Shown in pieces: positions 8,031 through 17,148 of a DNA stretch of 52,806 nt (position 1 is its first letter; the number at the start of each line of letters is the position of its first letter). The notes under the pieces are model-generated. The model ran no database searches. It saw only the letters and a program-made list of their open reading frames with translations, and was not told where the DNA came from. The DNA is from Acidobacteriota bacterium (lineage in GTDB: Bacteria; Acidobacteriota; UBA6911; RPQK01; JAJDTT01): the NCBI GenBank assembly GCA_028874215.1, contig JAPPLF010000111.1:1-52806 (forward strand). The letters are read 5' to 3'. A program made the translations under genes and the position numbers.

Positions 8031-10022
8031 TCATTCGGAACCGGCGCTTGTCGCGTCCGGTTCCCTGATTTCCAATTGTTGGTTGGTCGGGATGGGACCC
8101 GAAACAACTTGGCGTTCCCCGGAGGGCCAGATCACCTCGATCCGGTCCACGGTATTCGAATTCCCCAGTCCGAAGTACAGGGGCAGCCGGCTCTGTGAGA
8201 GGTAACCCGATTTGCCATCGTGGACCCGAGTATAACTTCGGGTGCCGGTCTGCAGCGTCACCCGTGCGCCCAGACCGTCCCGGTTGCTTCGCTCACCCTG
8301 CAGCTTGACCTTCAGATAGCTGATCGGCTTTTTCTCGGCCAGATCGCTGACCAGCACCATCGGTTCGGAGTTGAACTCGTTGGTGACGATGTCCTGATCG
8401 CCGTCGCCATCCAAGTCGAATATCACCGATGAGCGGGACCCCAAGGCGGCCCAGACCACGAATCGCCCGCTCCGTTGCCGGCAACTTGAATGCGTTTTGT
8501 CCTCGCCGTCACAGTCGAGTTCGAACCAGGGCCGGGCCGTACGGTTTCCGCGCCTGGGCTCTACTCCCAGGATGAATTCGCTGTCCCGAAAGGTCTTTCC
8601 CCCGTCATTGAGCAGGACCGAATTGACCCCGTATCGGAATGGATAGTTCATGCTCGACGCGATGAAGGCGTCGATGTAGCCGTCGGCATTCAGATCTCCG
8701 GCGCTGAGGCCCCAGGGCCAGTAGTTCTCCGCGCCGACCTGATCGGAGATTTCCCGGAATCGCCCTTGACCCTGGTTGAGATAGAACGCATTCCCGTAGA
8801 TGCTCTGCTCCCGCGGAATGCCCAGGCGCGACGGAGTCCATTGCATGTTCGACTTGAGCTTCTCGAAGAGGGGAGGGATGCCTTCGCTCATGTCCGAATG
8901 CATATCGGTGAGAAAGATGTCCATGCGCCCGTCGTTGTCGAAATCGAAGACCTGGATCCCCATCGATCCCCAAGGGGTTTTGGGAAACAACTCGCGGCTC
9001 TTCTTGACGAACTTCCGGCCCTCCACGTTTTCGTAGTACTCATCGTTGCCCTGCATGTTCAGGACGTAGAGGTCAGGCCAACCGTCGCGGTTGACGTCGA
9101 TGGGATTGGCGTCGCCGCTCCAACCTTCATCGACAAGTCCCATTTTCCCGGACACCTCCTCGAACCGGCAATCGCCCAGGTTCCTGTAGAGCAGGCTCTT
9201 CTCCGTACGCTCCGGCCTCAGGTGGCCCCCGAAGGCATCGTCCACCCCGACGTAGTAACCTCCCCTGCCGACCTGCTCGGTCGTGTAAACGCCCACATTG
9301 GTCACGAGCAGGTCCAGGAGGCCGTCTCGATCGTAGTCGAAGAACACGCTTCCGGATGAGTGCCCCGTATAGGCGAGGCCCGATTCCCCGGTCACGTCCC
9401 GGAACCGGCCCTTGCCCCTGTTTTCGAACAGGACGTTCCCCTGGCGCACGGTGGTGACAAAGAGGTCGGCATCGCCGTCGTTGTCCACGTCGGCGAAGGA
9501 GGCCGCCACACTGATCCTGTCGGGCACGCCGACTCCAGCCACTTCGGTCAGGTCGCGGAACCGGCCGCGGCCCAGGTTCTTCCAGAGCTGATTGGCTCCG
9601 ACCTGGTTGAGAAAATAGATGTCCTCAAGCCCGTCTCCGTCCACGTCCGCGGCGGAAATTCCGTTCCCGTGGTCGTAGTGCACCGGTTTCCAGTGCTTCC
9701 CGGAATCATCCACGATCCGGTGAAGGAACTCGATTCCACTCTCTTCGACGCGGTCCGAGAACCGAAAATCGTGAAATACACCGAGGGTGTCCTTGCCTTC
9801 AATCTGCAGTTCCCCTCGGATTTCCATCCATTCGGGCGCCAGCACCGTGTCCGGAATCGGCAACACTTGCACCGCCGCCCGGGAGCCGTCCTCCTGCCCG
9901 GCGGCTTCCCGGTTCCCCCCGAAAAGGGCCAGAGCCAGGATCCCCGTAGTCAACCAGACCCGCCGCGGGACCAAGAAGAACGGCCCTGGAATCGCCTTTC
10001 CGTCCAGATTCGCTGTCGCCAT
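8031..10022 (-). CDS. Large FG-GAP/VCBS propeller with ASPIC/UnbV domain
   Basis: A 663-residue exported protein. After an N-terminal hydrophobic leader (about 22-42) come repeated Ca-binding-like blades with D-x-D-x-D-G loops: DVDGDGLED, DYDRDGLLD, DVNRDGWPD, DFDNDGRMD, DLDGDGDQD. The C-terminal ASPIC/UnbV domain starts near GARVTLQTG and ends near VIWPSGERQVV. The architecture matches CRTAC1-like proteins but is about 75 residues longer than its three neighbours and lacks their FVHFNG opening. Such proteins are predicted to be extracellular; no biochemical role is established for the bacterial versions. The 90-base upstream gap holds a 12-bp palindrome (10091-10102). Confidence 0.85.
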   Translation of the reverse strand: MATANLDGKAIPGPFFLVPRRVWLTTGILALALFGGNREAAGQEDGSRAAVQVLPIPDTVLAPEWMEIRGELQIEGKDTLGVFHDFRFSDRVEESGIEFLHRIVDDSGKHWKPVHYDHGNGISAADVDGDGLEDIYFLNQVGANQLWKNLGRGRFRDLTEVAGVGVPDRISVAASFADVDNDGDADLFVTTVRQGNVLFENRGKGRFRDVTGESGLAYTGHSSGSVFFDYDRDGLLDLLVTNVGVYTTEQVGRGGYYVGVDDAFGGHLRPERTEKSLLYRNLGDCRFEEVSGKMGLVDEGWSGDANPIDVNRDGWPDLYVLNMQGNDEYYENVEGRKFVKKSRELFPKTPWGSMGIQVFDFDNDGRMDIFLTDMHSDMSEGIPPLFEKLKSNMQWTPSRLGIPREQSIYGNAFYLNQGQGRFREISDQVGAENYWPWGLSAGDLNADGYIDAFIASSMNYPFRYGVNSVLLNDGGKTFRDSEFILGVEPRRGNRTARPWFELDCDGEDKTHSSCRQRSGRFVVWAALGSRSSVIFDLDGDGDQDIVTNEFNSEPMVLVSDLAEKKPISYLKVKLQGERSNRDGLGARVTLQTGTRSYTRVHDGKSGYLSQSRLPLYFGLGNSNTVDRIEVIWPSGERQVVSGPIPTNQQLEIREPDATSAGSE

Positions 10023-10090
10023 GATTCGTCGCTTCCGACTACCGGATCATGCGTCCCAGTATACTGCCAACACTCTTTCTCGTTAGACGG

Positions 10091-10102
10091 CACAGGCCTG
10101 TG
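10091..10102. promoter_or_regulatory. 12-bp perfect palindrome between two FG-GAP genes
   Basis: CACAGGCCTGTG reads the same on both strands, in the 90-base gap before the gene at 8031-10022. A TATACT hexamer on the minus strand lies between it and that gene, so an operator or internal promoter is conceivable, but no good -35 is seen. Confidence 0.2.
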
Positions 10103-10112
10103 ACTCGGCCCA

Positions 10113-11846
10113 TCACTCGGAACCGCAAGGCTGTCCTGAACTACGGCGTACCGTGATATAGCGGTTGGACTCTCCGCCAGGCCAGACCTCGCATCGGCCG
10201 TCCGGCCACTCGACGGCCACACCCTTCACTTCCACAGCCGTGCCGAGACCGAAAAGGATCCGTCCGTCATGGGCGCTGAGATAGCTGCCGTCGGTTCGGC
10301 AGCGGCGCAGGAGGGGCCGGACTCCCTCCCGCAGCACGGCAACTCCCGCCTGTTCGATCCCGGCGTAGGGGGCATTCTCGCCTTCCAGGCGCACGCCGAG
10401 CCAGCGCCGGCTCGATGACGCCTGGTTGAGCAGGAGACGCGCCGGTCCGTTGTTGTTGGAGACCACGACATCCACGTCGCCATCGTCGTCCAGGTCCCCG
10501 AAGGCCGCTCCACGGCTCACTTCGACCAGATCCAGTCCCGGTCCCCCGGCCGAGGCGAACACTTCCCGGTACGCGCCCCCGCCGTGGTTCCGAAAGAGCT
10601 GGTTCTTCTGGGCGTAGGGATAGACCGAATCGGAGGGCTGGTTCTCATCCACGGTCACCGCCCCGTTGGCCACGAACAGGTCCAGCCAGCCGTCGTGATC
10701 GTAGTCGAACCAGAGGGTGCCGAAACCAGTGTAGGGGACACTTGCCTGGGCCAGCGCGAACCGGGAAGTGGCGTCGGTGAACCCCGTGGCCAGATCGCTC
10801 AGGTAGAGGGTATTCGTCTCTCGCTGGTTGTGGGTGACGAAGAGGTCCTCGTCGCCGTCGCCGTCAAAATCGGCGGCCGTCACCCCCATCCCCGCCTCCG
10901 CCACGCCGTCGGCGTTGTAGGCCACGCCGGACATCAGCCCGAAATCCTCAAAGCCCTCCTCGCCGCCGTTGATCCACAGTTGATTGGGTGTCCCGTCATT
11001 GGCGACGTAGATATCCAACCTGCGGTCCCGGTTGGCGTCCACCGCAATGACGCCCAACCCGGCCCCGAAGGCGGCGCCCAGCCCGGCCTCCTCGCTGACG
11101 TCTTCGAACCTGCCACCCCCCAGGTTCCGAAACAGCCGGTCCGGCACCGGCTCGTAGACGCTGGGCGAACAGTAGTCCCGGCGGGGCTCGCCGCAGACTT
11201 TGTTTCCCCGGACGGTAAAGGAGACGTAGTTGGCGACGTAGAGGTCCAGACGGCCGTCCCCGTCGTAGTCCAGAAAAGAGGCGCTGGTGCTGAACCTGGG
11301 ATCGTCCACGCCGGCGTCTTGCGTCACATCCCGAAAAGTCCCGTCGCCTCGGTTCCGATACAACACGTTGGGTCCGAAATTGGTCAGGTAAAGGTCCAGA
11401 TCGCCGTCGCCGTCGTAGTCCCCGACGGCCAGACCCATCCCGTACCCCTCGTGGCCCACGCCGGAGCCGGCGGTGGCATCGACGAACCCGAGCCGGCCCG
11501 TTTCCTTCAACTGATTGCGGAAGAGGCGGTTGCGCGGCGGGGCGGGTCCTGGGAACGGAAACATGGATTGGGAGAGGGCCTTGGCCGGGTCCAGCATTGC
11601 TCCCTGGATCAGGTAGACGTCCAGGTCGCCGTCGCCGTCGTAGTCCAGCAGTCCGACCCCGGAGCCCATGATCTCGGGCAGATGGAACTCTCCGGTAGCT
11701 CCGATGAAATGATGGAAGTCCAGACCCAATTCTCGGGCTGCTTCCCGGAATGCGGGGTCCCCTTCTGCCTCCAGTCGTCCGCCGGCCAAGACTACGGCCA
11801 AAGTCAGCACGCATGCCCGCGGCAAACGGCCCATGGAGTCTCTCAT
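10113..11846 (-). CDS. CRTAC1-like FG-GAP/UnbV protein (third copy)
   Basis: A 577-residue exported propeller. It starts with a leader (LPRACVLTLAVVLAGG), then LDFHHFIGATGEFHLPEIMG, a variant of the opening block of the two copies upstream. Acidic loops such as DYDGDGDLD and DFDGDGDED recur. A conserved Cys pair appears in VCGEPRRDYCSP, and an ASPIC/UnbV domain closes the protein (SYLSAHDGRILFGLG). ATG at 11846 starts one base after the stop of the TPR gene; GTG at 11867 would overlap that gene, and ATG at 11834 is also possible. It is clearly diverged from the copies at 13311 and 15080, so the duplication giving rise to it is older. Confidence 0.85.
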   Translation of the reverse strand: MRDSMGRLPRACVLTLAVVLAGGRLEAEGDPAFREAARELGLDFHHFIGATGEFHLPEIMGSGVGLLDYDGDGDLDVYLIQGAMLDPAKALSQSMFPFPGPAPPRNRLFRNQLKETGRLGFVDATAGSGVGHEGYGMGLAVGDYDGDGDLDLYLTNFGPNVLYRNRGDGTFRDVTQDAGVDDPRFSTSASFLDYDGDGRLDLYVANYVSFTVRGNKVCGEPRRDYCSPSVYEPVPDRLFRNLGGGRFEDVSEEAGLGAAFGAGLGVIAVDANRDRRLDIYVANDGTPNQLWINGGEEGFEDFGLMSGVAYNADGVAEAGMGVTAADFDGDGDEDLFVTHNQRETNTLYLSDLATGFTDATSRFALAQASVPYTGFGTLWFDYDHDGWLDLFVANGAVTVDENQPSDSVYPYAQKNQLFRNHGGGAYREVFASAGGPGLDLVEVSRGAAFGDLDDDGDVDVVVSNNNGPARLLLNQASSSRRWLGVRLEGENAPYAGIEQAGVAVLREGVRPLLRRCRTDGSYLSAHDGRILFGLGTAVEVKGVAVEWPDGRCEVWPGGESNRYITVRRSSGQPCGSE

Positions 11847-11847
11847 C

Positions 11848-13314
11848 CTACTCGGTGCCGAAAGCACTCATCGCCTCCAGCCGGGTCAGGAGTGCCTCGA
11901 TTTCCCGCAACAGGGACTGCTGGTTGGACGCAGCGGCCATTTGTTTCGCCTTCAGCGCGGCCTCCTTGGCTTTCTGAAACTGTTTCAACTCGATCCGCAC
12001 CAGGGCCAAGGTGTGCAGATATACGGGCGTGCCCTCGTTTTCGGGTTCCAGCGTCTTCTCCAGGTGCCGGACCGCTTCGGCGGGCTTCCCCTGGCTCATG
12101 AGCAGGCGGGCCAGGTTGAAGTGGGGGAGATGGAAATTGGGCTCGTACTGGATGGCCAGACGGAAATGCCGCGCCGCTTCGTCGGCCTGGCCCTTCTGCG
12201 CCATGATATACCCCAGGTTGTTGTGGCTCAGGGCGTGGTAGGGATTGATCTCCAGAGCCTTTCTCAGCGCCTCCTCAGCCTCCCCCATACGGCCGGACAT
12301 GCCCAGGAACATGCCGAAGTTGTAGTGAGTCTTGTACATGCCCGGGTCGATGGCCACCGCCTTGCGGTAGTGTTCCTCCACCTTGACCGGGTCACGCAGC
12401 ACCACGTACAGGGAGGAGAGATTCCCGTGGACCACCGAGTGATCCGGGTCGATCTCCAGCGCCTTCAGAAAAGCCGTTTCCGCGCCTCGGAAATCTCCCT
12501 GGTCGCGAAGGGCGATCCCCTGCTCCAAATACCGGGTGGCTCCGGAGGCGAGTGACTGGATCGCGTCCAGCAACGGGTCCCGGCGGGGCGGCTCCCCGGT
12601 CGAGTGTTGCCGGAACCGGACGAGATGCTCCCGCATCTTGGCGCCTTCGCCCAGATCCCGATAAGCCAGACCCAGTGCGTAGTGGCTGGCGCCATATTCC
12701 GGGAACAGGTCGCACGCCTTTCGGAACTGTTCGACCGCTCGCGGCAGATCGCCTTCCCCGGCGTGGACCCGACCCAGGCCATAGTGAGCCACGGCCGAGC
12801 CGGGGTGGTCCCGGATGATCCGTTGGTACGCCTCGCGGCTCGCATCCGGCTGTCCCAGCTGCCGGAGGACGTCCGCCAGCGCCAGGCGGGCCGGAACGTC
12901 GTTCGGTTTGAGCGCCACGGCCCGGCGGAACGCGGACGCCGCTTCGTTCAGCTTTCCCAGCGGGACGCGGACGACTCCCAGGTAGTAGGCCCAGGGGTAG
13001 TGGCCCGGGTCCAGCAGGTGTGACCGGTGATAGAGCGGCTCCGCAGGCTTGTAGCGTTCATGGGCATGGAGGATCATGCCCAGTCTGCCATTGGCCTCCG
13101 CGGACTTGGGCTCCGAGCGCAGCCGGTTCACGGCCGCCTCGATCTGCTCCCACGCCGTGGCGTCGAATTCATCCCTCAGCGGGGCCAGATCCGCCACGGG
13201 AGGAAGGTCTTCCGCCGGGGCCGGGACCCCGACAGAGACCGCGAAGCCCAGGCTCAGAGCAAGGCCAACGGCGCTCGTGCTCTGGTTTCGCCGTTCTCCC
13301 CTCTGCCAGTTCAT
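11848..13314 (-). CDS. Exported TPR-repeat protein
   Basis: A 488-residue protein with an N-terminal signal (about 15-34, ending near VPAPAED) followed by about ten tetratricopeptide repeats, for example AFRRAVALKPND, AFLKALEIDPDH, ALRKALEINPYH and HFRLAIQYEPNF. TPR solenoids hold partner proteins, so this is a natural scaffold for the propellers encoded on both sides. Its ATG overlaps the TGA of the upstream CRTAC1-like gene by four bases (13311-13314), and its stop is one base from the next start, which indicates translational coupling. Partner identity is inference from position only. Confidence 0.85.
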   Translation of the reverse strand: MNWQRGERRNQSTSAVGLALSLGFAVSVGVPAPAEDLPPVADLAPLRDEFDATAWEQIEAAVNRLRSEPKSAEANGRLGMILHAHERYKPAEPLYHRSHLLDPGHYPWAYYLGVVRVPLGKLNEAASAFRRAVALKPNDVPARLALADVLRQLGQPDASREAYQRIIRDHPGSAVAHYGLGRVHAGEGDLPRAVEQFRKACDLFPEYGASHYALGLAYRDLGEGAKMREHLVRFRQHSTGEPPRRDPLLDAIQSLASGATRYLEQGIALRDQGDFRGAETAFLKALEIDPDHSVVHGNLSSLYVVLRDPVKVEEHYRKAVAIDPGMYKTHYNFGMFLGMSGRMGEAEEALRKALEINPYHALSHNNLGYIMAQKGQADEAARHFRLAIQYEPNFHLPHFNLARLLMSQGKPAEAVRHLEKTLEPENEGTPVYLHTLALVRIELKQFQKAKEAALKAKQMAAASNQQSLLREIEALLTRLEAMSAFGTE

Positions 13315-15083
13315 CGGCCCGCCACCGTTGTACCACTACCCCGATAGAGAATCGCGTATTGGTCGACGGACAGGGCGCTCCACTCTTCCACCATTCCGTC
13401 CGTCCATTCGGCGCGGACCTTCAACACCCGCGTCTCGTCTCCAAGTCCGAAGAGCAGCCTGGAATCGTTGGCGGAGGCGTAACTCCCGTCGGTCCGGACG
13501 CGCCGCCACAAGGTCTGTCCTCCGGGGAGGAAAACACCGACTCGAGTCCCCAGCAGGTCCCTCTTGAGCCGCCGGTCCATCAACCGCAGCCCCAGCCAGC
13601 GGCGCTGCTGGCCCATGCGGTTGATCAACAGCCGCACGGGACCGTTGTTGTTGATCACCACCACATCCGTGTCGCCGTCGTTGTCCACGTCCCCGAAGGC
13701 TCCACCCCGGCTTACCTCCGAAAGCTCGAAAACAGGGCCGGCTCCACCCGTCACGTCCTCGAACCGTCTCCCCTCCAAATTGCGGAAGAGTTGATTGGGC
13801 TGATGAAGCGGATAAGGATCGTTTTGCTTGGCCAGGACGTCAAGCGTGTCGACGTGTCCGTTCACTGCAAGAACGTCCAGCCAGCCATCGTTGTCATAAT
13901 CCAGAAAGGCCGTGCCGAATCCGGTGTAGGGGACACTGGGGGGAGCGAGACGGGTTCCCGAGGACTCGTCCTCGAACCAGCCGCTCCCGTCGTTCCGGTA
14001 GAGGGTGTTGGTCTCGTTCAGGAGGTGCGTCATGAACAGATCTTCGTCACCGTCGTTGTCGAAGTCCGCCGCGTCGACCCCCATGCTCGACTCCGCCTTC
14101 CCATCCTTGTTGAAGGCGCAGCCGGCCAGCAAGGCCTCGTTGCTGAAGGTCCCGTCCTTCTGATTCATCCAAAGATGATTGGGCCGCTGGTCGTTGGCCA
14201 CGTAGAGGTCGATCCAGCCGTCCTGGTTGAAATCGGCCGTGACCACGCCCAGGGAACCATTGTATTGCCGGGCGATCTGGGATGGGGCCGACACGTCTTC
14301 GAAAGTCCCGTCGCCCCGGTTGCGAAACAACTGGTCCGGGACCGGCTCGTAACTGAGGGGCCCGCAGTAGTCGACGCGCCCCGTGATCCCGAAACAGTCC
14401 TTGGTGTAGGAGAAGCTGAAATTGACGTAGTTGCCCACGAACAGATCGAGCCAACCGTCGCGGTCGTAGTCCAGGAACGCCGCGCTGACGCTCCAACGGG
14501 GCGCGGCCTCTTCGGGCAGCACCGCCTCGCGGAAGCTGCCGTCCCCGTTATTCAGAAACAGTTGGTTCCGCCCGAAGTTGGTGACATAGAGGTCGATCCA
14601 GCCATCGTTGTCGACGTCGGCCACGGCCGCCCCCATGCCGTACCCGGTGGCCTCGATCCCGCTCTGCCCCGTAACGTCGGTAAAGCGCAGCACGCGGCTC
14701 CCGTCCGCACGGACCTCCAGGTCGTTTCGATACAGGCGGTCTCTCGGGGGCAGGGGAACCTGCGGCGGAAAGAGGGCGTCCTGCAGAGCTTTTTCCGGCC
14801 CCAGCATGTTGCCCTGGACGATATAGAGGTCCAGGTCTCCGTCGTTGTCGTAGTCGAACAGGGCGCCGCCCGATCCCACCACCTCACAGAAGTATTTCTC
14901 CCCCGACATCCCGTTGAAGTGAACGAAATCGATCCCGACCGCATGAGTTTCGTCGGTAAAGACGCCGGAGGCGGAACTCACGACACCTGACATGAAGTAC
15001 AGGCACGGAATCAGAAGACCCGCGACGGCAACGAGCGTCCGCCGGTCACCCCAGGCTCGGCGTTGCCCCCTTCGCCGGTTCAT
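13311..15083 (-). CDS. CRTAC1-like FG-GAP/UnbV protein (second copy)
   Basis: A 590-residue exported protein with a hydrophobic leader (about 16-40), then IDFVHFNGMSGEKYFCEVVG, propeller blades with DYDNDGDLD, DVDNDGWID, DFNQDGWID and DYDNDGWLD loops, the pair CFGITGRVDYCGP, and a C-terminal ASPIC/UnbV domain (LWRRVRTDGSYASANDSRLL). It is nearly the same as the gene just upstream over the mature region, but the signal peptides differ. Both ends overlap neighbours by four bases (ATGA at 15080-15083 and at 13311-13314). Probably secreted or surface-bound and calcium-binding; the bacterial function is not established. Confidence 0.87.
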   Translation of the reverse strand: MNRRRGQRRAWGDRRTLVAVAGLLIPCLYFMSGVVSSASGVFTDETHAVGIDFVHFNGMSGEKYFCEVVGSGGALFDYDNDGDLDLYIVQGNMLGPEKALQDALFPPQVPLPPRDRLYRNDLEVRADGSRVLRFTDVTGQSGIEATGYGMGAAVADVDNDGWIDLYVTNFGRNQLFLNNGDGSFREAVLPEEAAPRWSVSAAFLDYDRDGWLDLFVGNYVNFSFSYTKDCFGITGRVDYCGPLSYEPVPDQLFRNRGDGTFEDVSAPSQIARQYNGSLGVVTADFNQDGWIDLYVANDQRPNHLWMNQKDGTFSNEALLAGCAFNKDGKAESSMGVDAADFDNDGDEDLFMTHLLNETNTLYRNDGSGWFEDESSGTRLAPPSVPYTGFGTAFLDYDNDGWLDVLAVNGHVDTLDVLAKQNDPYPLHQPNQLFRNLEGRRFEDVTGGAGPVFELSEVSRGGAFGDVDNDGDTDVVVINNNGPVRLLINRMGQQRRWLGLRLMDRRLKRDLLGTRVGVFLPGGQTLWRRVRTDGSYASANDSRLLFGLGDETRVLKVRAEWTDGMVEEWSALSVDQYAILYRGSGTTVAGR

Positions 15084-16840
15084 GGTTTCGTCACCGCCGT
15101 TCCGCTACCCCGATAGAGAACCGTATATTGGTTTACCGGCAGGCTGTCCCACTCCTCCTTTGTGCCGTCCGTCCATTCGGCGCGGACCTTCAACACCCGC
15201 GTCTCGTTTCCGAGTCCGAAGAGCAGCCTGGGATCGTTGGAAGAGGCGTAGCTCCCATCGGTCCGGACGCGCCGCCACAACGTCCGGCCTCCGGCGAGGA
15301 ACACGCCGACTCGAGTCCCCAGCAGGTCCCTCTTGAGCCGCCGGTCCATCAGCCGCAGTCCCAGCCAATGCCGCTGCTGTCCCGTCTGGTTGATCAACAG
15401 CCGCGCGCGCCCGTTGTTGTTGGCCACCAGGACGTCCGTGTCGCCGTCGTTGTCCACATCCCCGAAGGCGCCGCCACGGCTCACCTCCGACAGCTCAAAC
15501 ACCGGCCCGGCCCCGCCGGTCACGTCCTCGAACGTCTCTCCGTCCACGTTGCGGAAGAGTTGATTGGGTTGATGAAGCGGGTACGGGTCATTGTCCTTGG
15601 CCAGGGCTTCCAAGGTGGAGACATGGCCGTTCAGAGCCAGGACGTCCAGCCACCCGTCGTTGTCGTAGTCCAGGAAGGCCGTTCCGAACCCAGTGAAGGG
15701 GACGCTGGGGGGCGCGAGCCGGGTGCCCGAGGACTGGTCCTCGAACCAGCCGGTGCCGTCGTTCCGGTAGAGGGTGTTGGTCTCGTTCAGAAGGTGCGTC
15801 ATGAACAGGTCTTCGTCGCCGTCGTTGTCGAAGTCCGCCGCATCCACGCCCATGCTCGACTCCGCCTTCCCGTCCTTGTTGAAGGCGCAACCGGCCAGCA
15901 ACGCTTCGTTTCTGAAGGTTCCGTTTCCCTGGTTCATCCAGAGATGGTTGGGGCGCTGGTCGTTGGCCACGTAGAGGTCGATCCAACCGTCCAGGTTGAA
16001 GTCGGCCGTGACCACGCCCAGGGAACCGTTGTATTGACGGGCGATCTGGGACGCGGCCGATGCGTCCTCAAAGCTCCCGTCTCCCCGGTTGCGGAACAAC
16101 TGGTCCGGGACCGGCTCATAGCTGGTTGGCCCGCAGTAGTCGACGCGCCCGGTCGAACCGAAACAGTTCTTGGTGTGAGAGAAGCTGAAGTCGACGTAGT
16201 TGCCGACGAAGAGATCGAGCCAACCGTCGCGGTCGTAGTCCAGGAACGCCGCGCTGACGCTCCAACGGGTCGCGGCCTTTTCCGGCAGCGCGGCCTCGCG
16301 GAAGCTGCCGTCCCCGTTGTTGCGAAAGAGTTGATTCCTCCCGAAGTTGGTCACGAAGAGATCGATCCAGCCGTCGTTGTCGACGTCGGCCGCCGCCGCT
16401 CCCATGCCGTATCCGGCGGACTCGATGCCGCTCTGTTGCGTGACGTCGGTGAAGCGCAGGTTCCGGCTCCCGTCCGCACGGATCTCCAGGTCGTTTCGAT
16501 ACAGGCGGTCTCTCAGCGGCAACGGGACCCGCGGTGGAAAGAGGGCGTCCTTGAGGGCCTTTCCCGGCCCCAGCATGTTGCCCTGGACGATATAGAGGTC
16601 CAGATCGCCGTCGTTGTCGTAATCGAACAGGGCGCCGCCGGACCCCACCATCTCGCAGTAGTACTTCTCTCCCGACATCCCGTTGAAGTGGACGAAATCG
16701 ATTCCGGCCGCCTGAGCCTGGTCGCTGAAGAGGACCGTGCCGGAGTCCGATCCGGCCAGAGGTGACAGGGCCGCTAGCAGGAAAAGGGCCGCGAGGAGCC
16801 CGCGCCAACGAAGGGAGGTGTATCGAAGACCAGCACTCAC
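15080..16840 (-). CDS. CRTAC1-like FG-GAP/UnbV protein (first copy)
   Basis: A 586-residue exported protein, the tandem twin of 13311-15083. The leader (GLLAALFLLAALSPLAG) is followed by IDFVHFNGMSGEKYYCEMVG, blades with acidic loops (DYDNDGDLD, DVDNDGWID, DFNLDGWID), CFGSTGRVDYCGP, and an ASPIC/UnbV tail (LWRRVRTDGSYASSNDPRLL). The start is GTG at 16840, and its first four bases overlap the TGA of the VapB-like gene. Bacterial members are thought to be extracellular; their role is unproven. The close match to the next gene suggests recent duplication or gene conversion. Confidence 0.87.
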   Translation of the reverse strand: MSAGLRYTSLRWRGLLAALFLLAALSPLAGSDSGTVLFSDQAQAAGIDFVHFNGMSGEKYYCEMVGSGGALFDYDNDGDLDLYIVQGNMLGPGKALKDALFPPRVPLPLRDRLYRNDLEIRADGSRNLRFTDVTQQSGIESAGYGMGAAAADVDNDGWIDLFVTNFGRNQLFRNNGDGSFREAALPEKAATRWSVSAAFLDYDRDGWLDLFVGNYVDFSFSHTKNCFGSTGRVDYCGPTSYEPVPDQLFRNRGDGSFEDASAASQIARQYNGSLGVVTADFNLDGWIDLYVANDQRPNHLWMNQGNGTFRNEALLAGCAFNKDGKAESSMGVDAADFDNDGDEDLFMTHLLNETNTLYRNDGTGWFEDQSSGTRLAPPSVPFTGFGTAFLDYDNDGWLDVLALNGHVSTLEALAKDNDPYPLHQPNQLFRNVDGETFEDVTGGAGPVFELSEVSRGGAFGDVDNDGDTDVLVANNNGRARLLINQTGQQRHWLGLRLMDRRLKRDLLGTRVGVFLAGGRTLWRRVRTDGSYASSNDPRLLFGLGNETRVLKVRAEWTDGTKEEWDSLPVNQYTVLYRGSGTAVTKP

Positions 16841-17076
16841 GCCTCATCCATCTTTTGGTAGAGCGCTTCGCGGTCGGCGATGCCGACCCGGAGCCCGCCG
16901 CTTTTCCAGGTGGGCAACGGTACCAGGGGTTCCGGTCCATCGTCGATTCGCGTACTCCCCCCCAAGACACGGAGGAGTCCCGCCTCAACGAGAGCAGACA
17001 TGGTGGTGCCGCGCCGGGCCGCTTCTTCCCGCAGGCGCTGCATCACCGTATCATCGATGTTGAGGGTCGTCTTCAT
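16837..17076 (-). CDS. Orphan VapB-like ribbon-helix-helix antitoxin
   Basis: A 79-residue protein. Residues 1-35 (MKTTLNIDDTVMQRLREEAA and the following helix) look like the DNA-binding ribbon-helix-helix half of type II antitoxins. The tail (LPTWKSGGLRVGIADREALY) resembles the toxin-wrapping segment of VapB-type proteins. ATG at 17076 matches the family start; ATG at 17088 would add four residues. The gene expected next, a VapC PIN-domain toxin, is absent: its stop overlaps the GTG of a CRTAC1-like gene by four bases. It may be a solo regulator of the downstream operon or a relic of a lost toxin-antitoxin pair. Confidence 0.7.
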   Translation of the reverse strand: MKTTLNIDDTVMQRLREEAARRGTTMSALVEAGLLRVLGGSTRIDDGPEPLVPLPTWKSGGLRVGIADREALYQKMDEA

Positions 17077-17148
17077 GAGGAAAAACATACCCGCTGAATC
17101 TCGGAAGCGTCAACCGAAACGGACCGCGTCTCATGCTATGATGCGCCC

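Noticed and set aside
13020-14990. 656-codon open frame on the plus strand
   Set aside because: Antisense shadow of the TPR and CRTAC1-like genes; the protein is low-complexity, with no recognisable domain, and the opposite strand has clear homology and coupled starts.
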